DNA of 64,000 nucleotides, taken from positions 64,070,883 to 64,134,882 of the forward strand of contig CM043702.1 of the NCBI GenBank assembly GCA_023935145.1, written 5' to 3'. Below the pieces are notes generated by a model. The model was given only the letters and a program-made list of their open reading frames with translations, was not told the origin of the DNA and ran no database searches. Source of the stretch: Bretschneidera sinensis (taxonomy: Eukaryota > Streptophyta > Magnoliopsida > Brassicales > Akaniaceae). Shown here one piece after another: positions 35,859 to 46,753 of the stretch. Made by a program: the position numbers and the translations under genes. Position 1 is the stretch's first letter; each line of letters starts with the position of its first letter.

Positions 35859-36059
35859 ATGTATGTGTCAGCTTTGCGCAAATATGTACCGGATGAGTCG
35901 CACATCATTCCGTTCCAATCCATAGAAGTTCAAAAGGACTTTTCATATGTGGAGATGCTAGTAAAAATCTTGGACTCTAAGGAACAAGTTCTTCGCAACA
36001 AAGTCATTCCCTTGGTTAAAGTGCTTTGGAGAAATAGAGGAGTCGAAGAAGCTACATGA
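35859..36059 (+). pseudogene. Chromovirus integrase C-terminus/chromodomain remnant (66 aa)
   Basis: The frame reads VSALRKYVPDESHI, then a DFSYVEMLVKILD stretch, then LRNKVIPLVKVLWRNRG and VEEAT. This is the usual end of Tekay/Del integrase (LRKYVPDPSH...) with its chromodomain strand LVKVLWRNH..EEATWE. The tail W and the rest of integrase are missing. In full elements the chromodomain guides integration to heterochromatin. Here only a fragment survives and no start context suggests expression. Confidence 0.75.
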
Positions 36060-36145
36060 GAAAGCAAAGTGGAAATGAAGAACTAATACCCTTATCTATT
36101 CCTCAATTCAGGTTAGTTGAAAATTTCGAGGGCGAAATTTTTTTT

Positions 36146-36158
36146 AGGAGGGGAGAAT
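36146..36158 (+). other. Polypurine tract of the chromovirus derivative
   Basis: AGGAGGGGAGAAT directly before the 3' LTR start TGTAGAATC. Confidence 0.9.
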
Positions 36159-38698
36159 TGTAGAATCCGATATTTCTTTTAAGCTTTTATAATCTTGTTT
36201 TATAATTCAGATTTTTTTAGGGATCTCTTAGTAAGAAACAAAAACTTTGGAGTTGTTTAAATACTAGAAGGAAAATTAAAGGAAATGGCATGTAAATTAA
36301 TAAAAGAAGAAGGGGAAGGGTAGAGTGGTAAAAGGCCAAGATTTAGAGGGAGTATATAAGTTAAAAGTTGACCTAGAGTGGCAAATCTTTCCTTTGGCAA
36401 TTTGCAATTTTGGCTGAAGGAGAGAAGAAGAAAGAAAAGCTCCAGATTTTTTCCTTCTCAAAACCCATTTCTTCCAAACTTTGACCTAGCCTTAACCTAA
36501 CAATTCAAGCTCTGTTTGCCCTCAAACTTTTCAAAACCTTCTTCTGCCACCATCAGTTATCTTCGGGCCAGGGAGGTGAGCCTCCACGAGCGGGCTACAG
36601 TGGCGCGTGGACCCCACGCTCCAAGCAGGGGAGGAATAGCCATTTTGTTCCCTTGGCTTTTTTCGTGCAGAGTTTGAGGTAATTTTGAAAAGTGTTCAAC
36701 TACAAACTCAAAGTAGACTTCTTGATGTTGATTTTTGGCTTTTGTTTGAGGTCATTTGGATTTAATTTGAGGGAGTTATGAGTTGTCTAAGTTGTGAGAA
36801 TTGTGCAGAAATTCTGGAAATAATTTGTGTTCTGGGCAGTTTTGTGAGCTGTTTTTCAGCAAGAATTTGAGGTAGTTTTGTGTCCCAACTATTTTTAAGT
36901 TAAACTATACTTCTTAAAGTTTATCTAGAACTTCATTTGGGATGATTTGAATTTAAATTGGTTTAGTTTGAAATATTTGAAGTTGGGAGAAAATTTGAGA
37001 GAAATCTGGAAATTTCTGTATTATGGAACTTTGGAAGAAAGTAATAAGAGTGTGTGAAGTTTGAAGATTTTTAGGATGATTGTATGTACAAAGTTTGAAG
37101 TTTTATTCTTGTATAACATGATTTTTGAGATGAGTATTGTTAGAGAATTTTACTATGGGCTGTAAATTTGAAACCCTTTTTGGAGTTAAAAGAAATTCCT
37201 AAGTAAGAGATTTTTTCTGGATTGGGAAATTATATTTAGAATGAATACTTTTTACAAGTTGATATTTGTTGGTAATTACCCTAAGTTAGTGTCTTGAAAT
37301 TTAAGTCTATATGAATTGAGAGTTTTATGGAGTAAAGAATGAAGGAAAGAAGGGAAAGAGTGAAAATAGATGATTAAGGAGAAGAAAGAACTTTAGTAGT
37401 ATTTTCTTTGATTTATGTGTTAAGTAAATGGAATGAGTGATTTCTTATTAAGTGTCTAAGTTTAAATACTATACTCATTGGCTATTTGTATATGTAGTTT
37501 GCTTTAATTGTTAAAGATGACATTTCAATAGGTGAGGTGGATGATCGTAGTAAAGGTAAAGAAGTGATCCACGAGTAGTGTTTGGCGTAAGGTGAGTATT
37601 ACCCTACTCTTGGTAAGCATGAATGTTAGTGGGAAAACCAAAACAATAAGGTTGCATAAAAGTTTTAATTCGCTATTTAGATATAATAATTATATTTATA
37701 ACTATGTGGTAAGATAAGTAAATTATATATTAATGATGAGATAGTGATTTCAAAACCTTTGTGCTGAATGTTGTGTGATTGTATGGATTGTTGAGAATTT
37801 GATTATGTTCATCACTTGATTTAATTTCATATCATGCATTGAAATTTACGGTATGTTATTGAGGGGGGAGTTATGTGTGAGGATGATAGGTCCCTACCCA
37901 CAAGGGGTGAAAAAGGGTACCGAATATATTTGGATGATTGGACCCGGCCCGGATCAAGGGGGGTTCTGAAAATTATTGTTTGTGAAACGTACCGGTACGT
38001 GGGGAGACGTCCCCGATGGATTATGATTGATTATGAGATGATACATTTCATTGCATCATGCTGCATTGGCATATCATACATGAATTTGAATTACTTGGCC
38101 CGTAAGGGGGCATATGAAATGTTTGGTTGTATGGATAAATTGTGATATTTTGATGGACTATGGAATGGCGATTGCAAGTTGGTTGTGGGTCTTATAGGAC
38201 CGTATTATGATTACTAAGATTATTGTTTTGCAAAGTGCTAAATGACTATGTATACGAACAAACAAAGTAGAAAGGAAAAAGAAATAATAATAAGCCCTCA
38301 ACTTTTTCTAACAAGTGATTACTTTGTGTAGTGTAAGAACTCGCTGAGCTTTATAGCTCACCCCCTTCCTATTTCTAATCTTTCAGGTGATTTTGGATTT
38401 TAAGTGGTGAAGCTTTGAAGTTCAATGAAGTTTTAGGTGGGTCCACGAGCGTCGCATCCTCGGTCAATCTTTTTTCTTAGTGTTATATCGTATATTAGGT
38501 GTGAAGTTGTAACCGGTTGGCTGTGTCTCTTCAGACACCTTGTAAAGCTACAACCTTATAGTTGTAATCTCTGTATGATCTTAACTAATATATATTAGAT
38601 GTTGTTCTGTTGTAGTATATATTTATGTGTCCAGGTGCTCGATTTCGAAAGGTAATTGATACCGTCCTGAGTGAGCCCGCTCGGGATGGGTCATTACA
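36159..38698 (+). mobile_element. 3' LTR of the chromovirus derivative
   Basis: 2,540 bp, nearly identical to the 5' LTR. TATATAAG at 36,353-36,360. A 90-codon frame at 37,873-38,145 is not kept in the 5' copy with the same start and is judged incidental. Confidence 0.9.
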
Positions 38699-39153
38699 AG
38701 TACAGTTTAATCTGCAAAGATGATTGATCTGTACGGGAAATTCTGGTAATTTAGTGAAACTCCTTCAGCTTGTATGCAAAAGTGCACACACTAGTGTGCC
38801 TACCCTTAACTTGTTCCAAAGTGATGCACACACTTGTGTGCAGTCTTTTAACTCAATTTAGTTTATTTCTCCAACCTTAGTTTAGAATTTTAATCATCTT
38901 TAAATCATTTTTGGAAATGTCTAAACCTTGGACAAAAACAAGCACCGACACCCAAGATCTTTTGGCGCTTTAAACATGGATCGCTTTATCATCTCTTTTG
39001 TTCTCAAAGCACCTGAAAATGCATCGGATTAAGTCAATGATTTATGAATAACACTTTAGAGTTATCAACATGTAAAAGTGCGATTACGACCGAGATTAAC
39101 TCTAAAGTGTTAACAATTAAGTATTGTTTAGATGCATTTTATGACTCTCATCA
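38699..39153 (-). mobile_element. 3' LTR of the gag-protease element, part 2
   Basis: Resumes after the chromovirus derivative (AGTACAGTTTAATCTG) and ends GACTCTCATCA. Continuous with 28,883 by comparison with the intact LTR at 45,400-45,855. Confidence 0.9.
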
Positions 39154-40865
39154 CAACCCCCAACTAGCTTATTGCTAGTCCCTAGCAATTCAAGCGAAAG
39201 ACATGAAATGAGTTCTTTATTTAGAAATTAATGCAAAATACAACAATGCTAGTGTTAACCAAGAGTGATTCAAAAATCTGTCTCAAAAATCATGCATAAC
39301 ATAAAGCATATAGAATCATTAAATTTCACTCAAATCCAAAAATAATTCAAACATCAATCTTAAAATCGTTATTGACTCTTAACATCCGTCTTACCACAAT
39401 CCATTAATCTGAACATCCGGATGATTTTATGCACAATATTCATGAATACAAGTCTTGGCCTCTAAAAAAATATATTGCGTGACGTCAATCACAAAAACAA
39501 GCTCCATAAGCTTACATTTCAAACCACTCTCCACTATTGTAGAAAAATCACATTACATTGGATCAATAGGTCTTTAATAAGCTTGTAATGTTCGGTTAAG
39601 GTAAAGGCTAAGAAAGAATGGGAAGAATTCACAAGTAAAAGAACTTAATCTCTTAGTTTTGAACATAGCTCTTTAAGCACTGGATAACCTTACTTCAATA
39701 CCCAACTCTTCCAACCATTTTTATTTATTTTTTATATTTTTTTTCTTTTCGAGGATTGTTTTCTCAACAAATCACCATTTGTTTTTCTTTTCTTTTGTAT
39801 TTTGGCATAAAAGACCATTCACCTCCTTTTTCATTTCTTTCTTTTCCACAACCCCCAACTTATCTCCTTTAATATACTTGGGTTGTGGTAGTGATATTTT
39901 TTCATAATTCCACCTTTACTCATTTTAAGTGCTTCTCACAACATGTGTATAGTTAAGTTCTTTTTAAGAGAGAGGTAAGGATAAAATATTCTCTTTAGGC
40001 TTATAAGGGTAAGTGAATGGGTTTTTGAAAGAAACCAGGCTCAACTTCATTTTCAAGAAAATGGCTCAAATAGGTGACTAGTGATATATATCGCAAGGGT
40101 AGGTTTGAAAGGTTCAAACGGTTCAAAAATGGCTTATATCATATCCTAAGTAATGTGCATTCTAGGAATTCGCCTCAAGTGGTTATTAAGTAAGTTCTAG
40201 AGCTTGTTGAGACCACAAAAATATTCACAAAATAATCACACATAAAACTTTTCTAAATGCTTACGATTAATCATACAATCTTATCAAGATTGATACTTAA
40301 ATTAATTTCAAACCGAAACAAGATTTAATTTCTTCTAAGTGCTATATGCTATCTCAATAAAGGTCATATCATTGACATGTGAATAACTCCAAGGCTAACA
40401 CAAAGCATGCTAAAAACAAACTTTTTTTTTTAAATTATCCTAACAAACAAAATGTAGGAAAGTGACACCAAGCAGTTCAATGGAAAAAGAAAAGAAATGT
40501 GTTTCCTCCACCCCCAATCTAAACATTGCATTGACCTCAATGTAAAAGAAAAAGGAAAAGAAACTCCCTTTGTTAGCCAAAAGTGCACAGAAGCTAAAAA
40601 TTGTGCACCACCATTTGAATTGCTTCGCATATTTGTCCCTGAAAAAGAAACACGAAAGTAAAATTGGAAAACAGCAAAATACTAATAATAAACACGAAAA
40701 ATAATTATGAAAAGAAAAGAAAGAAATAAATAAATAAAAAGGATATGCTTTGGGGTGCCTCCCATGAGCGCTAAGTTTTACGTCTTCAGCCAGACGATGC
40801 ACCACTCTCATTGATGGCCTCATTGTGGTGTTGAAAATGAGGCTCCAAACTCAATGGCCTCAGTG
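39154..40865 (-). other. 3' non-coding part of the gag-protease element
   Basis: The minus-strand polypurine tract AGTTGGGGGTTG lies at 39,154-39,165. The region is similar to 20,225-22,080. At 40,737-40,799 a 21-codon minus frame with LAEDVKLSAHGRHP is shared with the sister element. No RT or integrase motif. Confidence 0.65.
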
Positions 40866-43511
40866 TTAATCTTTTGGCAAGGAATACTTAAAGTCCACCA
40901 CATATGGCTCAAGTGTTCTTGGTGTTGCCCATTTACAATCAGCAGTAGAGTATTTGATTCCCGCATCCATGTGACTTCTCTAAAGCAACTCCTCAAAGCA
41001 TGGTTGCCCAGATTTCTTAATAAATCCCTGTAACTTATCACAAATATCAATAACGTTAACGGCATGGGGATAAATTGAAGAATCATTGAACTCGAAATTA
41101 TTAGGAGGGAATTCCAAAGAGTTAAAATTATCTTCAATGTTCTCATCCTCTAAATTAAGCTTATCAATCATATAAGTGTTGAAACACTCATCCTCTTCAA
41201 TTGGCTGCCTTGAGATTCGAAAAACATTTACCTCTAAAGTCCTATTTCCAAATGATAATGTCATTAGGCCATTCCTACAATTAATGAGGGCATTAGCAGT
41301 GGCAAGGAATGGTCTTCCAAGTATCAAAGGAATTTTGGACTCCGTATTTACCATAGAAATAGTATCTAAAACCAAGAAGTCAACAAGATAATAGAAATTA
41401 TCAATTTGTAACAAAATATCTTCTACAATACCTCTTGGTTTTCTTACCGACCTATCCGCTAGTTGAAGTACCACGGAGGTTGGTTTAATCTCACCTAAAC
41501 CGAGTTGCAAGTACATGGAGTATGGCATGAGGTTCACCCTAGCTCCCAAATCTAGCAATGCTTGGCCACAAGATTTGTTTCCAATTTGGCAAGCTACTGT
41601 TGGACAGCCCGGATCTTTATATTTGGGCGATGTCGTGCTATCAATTACCGCACTTGCTTGCTCCATTAAGAATGCAGTCTTCTTAACATTGTGCCTCCTC
41701 TTGAGTTTGCATAGATCCTTAATGACTTTAGCATAATTGGGAATCTGTTTTATAACATGAAAAAGAAGGAGGTTAATCTTAACATGCTAAAGTTGTTCAA
41801 GAATCTCGCCTTTTAATGCTGAATTTCTCTTCTTAGGTTTAAGGAGAGCTTGAGGGAAAGGCACCGGTGGAGAATAATCATCATGGGCCTCTTGTTTCTT
41901 GGGCGCTTTATCCTTGTTGTTCACGGTATTAGGAATCAAGTGTGGTGGTAGTGTGGGTCCATCAATTTTCTTACAGCTGCGGGTGATTACGGCGTTAACC
42001 TCTTTAATATTTTGATTTTTTGGATCAGAGGTTTGTGCCATACGTTGTCCCCTTGGATTTTGTTGCGGCTGCGAAGGGAACTGACCTTGCTCTTGAATTG
42101 TCAAGAAACTAGTCAACTTGGTGAGTTGACTTTTTATCTCATTTTGCTCATCTTTGATCTCTTTTTGCTCTTCTAGCACCCGTTGATTTATCTTGCCTTG
42201 TTCTTCCACACTCTTGGCATGTACTTGCAGAAATGACTTAAACATATCTTCCAAAGGTAAAGATTGTTGTGTTGCATTAGATGAGGTTGCTTCCGGTTGC
42301 CATTGGGTACTAGAGTGGGGATGAGGTTGTATATCGGATCTCCAACGGGTGCTAGTTTGGGCCGAGGGTTGTGTATCGGGTCTCCAATTAAAATTTGGGT
42401 GATTCTTCTAACCGGGATTATAGGTGTTAGAATAGGGTGAGTATGGTTTGCTAGAGGATATACCTAAAGCGTTATACTCTCCTTTCATCTCAAAATAGGT
42501 TGGACAATCCCTAGGCACATGATCTACCCCATTACACATGAAACAAGGCTCACGGGACTCTACCCTAGCAACTGGTTCGGGGGTTCTAGCATCCTTGGCT
42601 CTTAAGACTTCAATTTCCTTAGTTAGGGCCTCTAAGCGGGCTTTAAGGCTGTCCTCTTCCTTAAGTTGGTAGATTCCAGTGGGTTGATTTCTCCTAGTAT
42701 TTTCCAAGACACTTGGTCCTGTCCAAGTGTGGGCTTTTTCTGATAGGTCATCTAGGAAATCTATGGCTTGATCGGGATCTTTTTGAAGAAAATCTCCATT
42801 ACACATCATTTTTATGAATCGCCTCTCCCTACTTAGGATTCCATCATAGAAATAGCTGACTACCCGCCAACTTTCATACCCATGCTGTGGACAAGAATTT
42901 AAAAGGTCTTTGAAACGTTCCCAAACTTGATATAAGGTTTCACTCTCCTTTTGTGCAAAGTTTGAGATTTTTCTCTTAAGGTTGTTGGTCTTATGGGTTG
43001 GGAAGTGTTTTTGGAAGAAAACTTGGGTCATCTCATCCCAACTACCAATAGACCTAGGCCTTAACGAGTACAACCAAGTCTTGGCTTTTTCCTTAAGTGA
43101 AAAATGGAAAAACCGGAGTCTGACGGTGTCCACCATATTAGCCCTATTTTGAAAGGTTGCTACTACTTCCTCAAATTCCCTAATGTGAATGTAGGGGCTT
43201 TCATTCTCAAACCCATGGAAAGTTGGTAGCAATTGTATCATGCCCGGCTTAAACTCAGCTTGTAGGGCATTAGGGGGGAACATGATACAAGAGGGTGTGG
43301 CCGTTCGGCTAGGGTGCAAATAGTCTTTAAGTGTCCTAGCAACATTTTCATTGTGATTGTCGGCCATGTTATCAAAATCCTCTAACTTTTCGGATGGGGG
43401 TGCACTATGGTATGATCTAGGTGAGGTTTCACTAACGGACGTGGAAGGAGAGGGTGACTCTAATTCGGGTCCTCTAATGAATCTACCTCGCGAATCTCTC
43501 GGTTTAAGCAT
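40866..43511 (-). pseudogene. Athila-type gag-protease with three in-frame amber codons
   Basis: A single minus-strand frame of 882 codons from MLKPRDSRGRFIRGPE to a TAA at 40,866, with no frameshift but TAG at 42,408, 41,787 and 40,980. Order: N-terminal arm, capsid (QLLPTFHGFENESPYIHIRE, then FAQKESETLYQVWERFKDLL), an intact zinc knuckle CFMCNGVDHVPRDC (CX2CX4HX4C), a coiled-coil-like segment (EEQKEIKDEQNEIKSQL), then an aspartic protease with ALLDLGARVNLMP (usual DLGAS) and LILGRPFLATANALI. The first TAG replaces the W of the NPGW motif kept in the sister copy. Gag builds the particle and protease cleaves the polyprotein. RT, RNase H and integrase are absent. Confidence 0.9.
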
Positions 43512-43710
43512 GCACCAATTAATTTAGAGGGGAAATAAAATATGTAAAACAGAATAATAAACAAATAAATAAAACAAAATAATAAAAGAAAATTAGAAAA
43601 TAAAAGTAAAGGAACAATATTACGGTATTTACAAAGTGCTGAAAAGAAAAATATTTACGATTTTTTTTTTTACTTAAAGTTGACAAGCTTCCTTATACTT
43701 AAGTGCGTTT

Positions 43711-43728
43711 CCCCGGCAACGGCGAAAA
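43711..43728 (-). other. Primer binding site, degenerate tRNA-Asp type
   Basis: The minus strand reads TTTTTTCGCCGTTGCCGGGG next to the 5' LTR. The CGCCGTTGCCGGGG part matches the Athila PBS, but the first bases (normally TGGCG) have decayed. Confidence 0.75.
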
Positions 43729-43732
43729 AATT

Positions 43733-45855
43733 TGATTACGCCCAAAACATAACGCGGTTATTGTAGTATAGTTTTGGGGTGTCGATTCCACAGGGAAACA
43801 AGTTAATTACGAAAGAAGGTGTAAACTTTAACACTAACGATAATGATTAGATGAGAGAATATGAGTTTTGATAATGCAATATTGTGTAAAAAAGTTGTGC
43901 GAATATAACGAAGAATATAAATAAGAAATAACAAGGTTCCGGGAATCCTCCTTAGGTTCGCTCCCTATTTCCACTCTTGATTCAAATTTTTATCTCGATT
44001 GCAAGTTTCACATCCTAAATAGGCAATTGGAAAGTATTCAATCAAGCACATTTATAGCTCTAATATAATTGCTACAAATTACTCTTTGATTTCAATTCAA
44101 GCACACATGATTTATCTTATAGATTAGCAAGAAACGACAATATATTGCAATAATAATATCACAGTAATGGTCGATCTATAAGATAAATATACCGAAATCA
44201 ATTACATCCAAACAACTTGACATAAGAAGAGCTTGACTAGACTTATGTGGAGTAGAAGGATGCAATCGCCGGATTGAGAGAAACTAACAGAAGAAGAATA
44301 TAGAATACAGCTATCACATGAACTCAAATCCTTCTTAATTAATCAAAGAGTAAATCATAGACAATGTTTTAACAATAAGTCCATACAAATGAATCAAGAA
44401 CAAGAAATAAGGAACAATAAAACCCTAATGATTCATCCCTTTCCCTTGTTTGATGATTAGTTGGCCATGAAACTCAAGGTGGAAAAACAATATAGATGTT
44501 CTCCCCTTGATTTATTGGGCATGGAGCTCAAGGTGGAAGAACAATGTGGATGTTCTCTCCTTGATTTCTAACTAACGAAAACTTAAACAGAATGCTAAAA
44601 ACTTCTCTAATTTGTATCTACCAAAAAACTGTCTTTTTTTCTCTTCGAGCTAGCCCCCCCCCCCAGCTGCAAACCTTAAGCATATATTTATAGCCCACGA
44701 GGGAGAGCTGTCTTTGCACAGCCTTAATTTGAGTCCAGAAGCATGTGCGCACTGCTGGCTTTGTCTGAGCGTGTGCCTGAGTGCTGGAAAGTGAAGGCTG
44801 AAACGTGAAGGTGGGTCCAGCAGCATGTGCATGCAGTTGACTTTGTCTGAGTGTGCGTGGGCGCTGGAAAGTGAAGGCTGGAACGTGAAGGTGGGTCCAG
44901 CAGCATGTGCGCGCAGTTGCCCAGGTGTGCACCTAGGCATTGGAAAGTGAAGGCTGCAGCGCTGTTAGGCGAGGGGCGCAGCGCTGGTTGGCGAGGGACG
45001 CAGTGCTGATGGGCCAGGAGCGTAGTGCTGTGCTTTAAGGGGTGAGGCGCTAGGCTTCCAAGGGCGAGGTGTTAGGCTTTCAGGGGCGAGGCGCTGGGCT
45101 TCCAGGGGCGAGGTGCTGGGCTTTGAGGGGTGAGGCGCTGGGCTTTGAGGGGCGAGGCGCTGGCCTTCTAGGGGCGAGGCTCTGGGCTTCCAGGGGTGAG
45201 GCACTGGGCTTCCAGAGGTGAGGCGCTGGGCTTCCAGGGGCGAGGCGCTGGGCTTTGTTCTGGAGGCCTGAACTGTTTCCACTAAAACTGCCATAACTTT
45301 CACTAGAAAAATCCTTTTTCTGAACCGTAAAATTCTCTAGAAAATAGACTTCCGGATCTTTCTAAGAATATATGGCTCATCTCCTGTTTCTTCCTACATC
45401 AATACAGTTTAATCTGCAAAAATGATTGATCTGTACGGGAAATTCTGGAAATTTAGTGAAACTTCTTCAACTTGTATGCAGAAGTGCTCACACTAGTGTG
45501 GCTACCCTTAACTTGTTCCAAAGTGATGCACACACTTCTGCGCAGTCTTTTAACTCAATATAATTTATTTCTCCAACCTTGGTTTAGACTTTTAATAATC
45601 TTTAAATCATTTTTGGAAATGTCTAAACCTTGGACAAAAACAAGCACTGACACCTAAGATCTTTTGGCGCTTTAAACATGGATCACTTTATCATCTCTTT
45701 TGAACTCAAAGCACCTGAAAATGCATCGAATTAAGTCAATGATTTATGAATAACACTTTAGAGTTATCAACATGTAAAAGTGCGATTACAACCGAGATTA
45801 ACCCTAAAGTGTTAACAATTAAGTATTATTTAGATGCATTTTATGACTCTCATCA
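43733..45855 (-). mobile_element. 5' LTR of the gag-protease element
   Basis: 2,123 bp from TGATTACGCCCAAAACATAA to GACTCTCATCA. TATA TATAAATA on the minus strand at 44,685-44,692. Contains the ~80-bp repeats (44,730-44,950) and the 22-bp minisatellite. Upstream of 44,700 are several TGTGCGC motifs. Small frames inside it are incidental. Confidence 0.9.
45010..45260. repeat. 22-bp minisatellite in the LTR, 11 units
   Basis: Same unit as at 28,560-28,740, with three more copies. The two LTRs differ in length by 66 bp (2,123 versus 2,057 after removing the inserted element and one target copy), which equals three units. Confidence 0.85.
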
Positions 45856-46302
45856 TGAAGTCCATAACTTGGTCCTTTTATAGCCATCTGCCAATGGGGA
45901 GGTCATGATTGCAAGCTCAGGAGAAAAGACGTCGTAGGGTGGCCGCAGGTCGACCGTAGGGTGGCTGCAAGGCTAGGCAGTCATAGGGTAGCTGGTGGCT
46001 ATAGGGTGTCAAGTCGTAGGGGAGATCCAAGCGCAGATTTGCCGGGCCATCCTCCATTGACTTGGGGGTTTTGCTGGGCCGGATGGTACATTGACCACTT
46101 TCCTGGGCTAGAAGAGTCATTAGATCATAACGCTAATTGGGCTAGAGAGTTTAGTTAGGCTTCTTATTGGGTTGGAGCATCCTACCAGGCCTGAAGCTTA
46201 TTTGGATTGGACTACTCTGGTGGGTCTGGTGCTTATTTTGGCTGGGGTTGTTTTGCTGGGCCTGGAGCTCATTTGGGCTGGAGTATTTTGGGCCATATCA
46301 CA
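45856..46302 (-). mobile_element. LTR of the right satellite-bearing element, proximal piece
   Basis: On the minus strand it begins TGTGATATGGCCC after a polypurine tract and is broken at the CTTCA target. TATAAAA at 45,876-45,882 (minus). Reverse complement matches 11,912-12,335 with clear divergence, so the two elements are separate family members. Confidence 0.85.
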
Positions 46303-46317
46303 GGCCCCCCACTTCCT
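46303..46317 (-). other. Polypurine tract of the right satellite-bearing element
   Basis: The minus strand reads AGGAAGTGGGGGGCC immediately before TGTGATATGG. Confidence 0.8.
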
Positions 46318-46622
46318 GGAGTTCATTTATGTGCTTCAAGAAGTATTTTGTGGGACAAACTTTTCATAGGTCTGGGCAGCAAGACTCGTTCGTGAGGGCT
46401 AGGACCATCATTCTTGGGAGATAAAAGGTCGTTTGGAGAAGTGAAAGACCTTCTTGAAACCATATGGTCAATATTGCTTTTAATTGGCTGCCCTTGGGGG
46501 TCGAACCGTCACCCTCGAGAAGCGAAGAGGTCACTTGGAGAAGTGGAAGAGTCTTCTCGAAAATCGTAATGTCTCATCTTTTTCCGTATCTGGCATTAAT
46601 TCCTCTTCGCTGAGTGTGTTTT

Positions 46623-46640
46623 CCCTTCTTATAAGAAGGG
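46623..46640 (+). promoter_or_regulatory. 18-bp palindrome with TATA core, candidate antisense promoter (right)
   Basis: CCCTTCTTATAAGAAGGG, identical to the left copy while much of the surrounding UTR has diverged. It lies about 120 bp before the antisense frame. Confidence 0.4.
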
Positions 46641-46753
46641 GTTTCTGACACATTTTATCTTAAGAAGAAACAGATTCAGTTTCTGAGATTGAGAGGGAGG
46701 AGCAGTCATACTTTCTGAAAGAGGAGTCATCGTCTTAGAGAATTCCGAGGGTA

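Larger units (their letters stand above)
28884..38698 (+). mobile_element. Tekay/Del-like chromovirus derivative, coding-depleted (LARD-like), TSD AATAC/AGTAC
   Basis: Two ~2.54-kb LTRs (28,884-31,425 and 36,159-38,698) start TGTAGAATC and end TTACA. I count roughly a dozen differences in their first ~600 bp, so the insertion is recent. It has an initiator-Met primer site, a 4.7-kb interior without gag, RT or IN core, a short chromodomain-like remnant and a canonical polypurine tract. LTR phrases such as CTGAGCTTTATAGCTCACCC, and the tract-to-LTR junction, are typical of Tekay/Del. The target copies differ by one base (28,879-28,883 and 38,699-38,703). Confidence 0.85.
27277..45855 (-). mobile_element. 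Gag-protease-only Athila-like LTR element, TSD TGAAG, itself interrupted
   Basis: TGAAG occurs at 27,272-27,276 and 45,856-45,860. LTRs are 27,277-39,153 (split by an insertion at 28,884-38,698) and 43,733-45,855. The interior (39,154-43,732) has a primer site, gag and protease on the minus strand and no RT, RNase H or integrase. It is a longer relative of the element at 18,651-25,399. Confidence 0.9.

Noticed and set aside
37873..38145. 90-codon frame in the chromovirus 3' LTR
   Set aside because: The matching 5' LTR (around 30,600) lacks the same open start, and no domain is recognised.
45961..46424. Plus-strand frames of 60-85 codons over the right LTR and UTR
   Set aside because: They cross the LTR-polypurine tract boundary and have no counterpart in the left copy.
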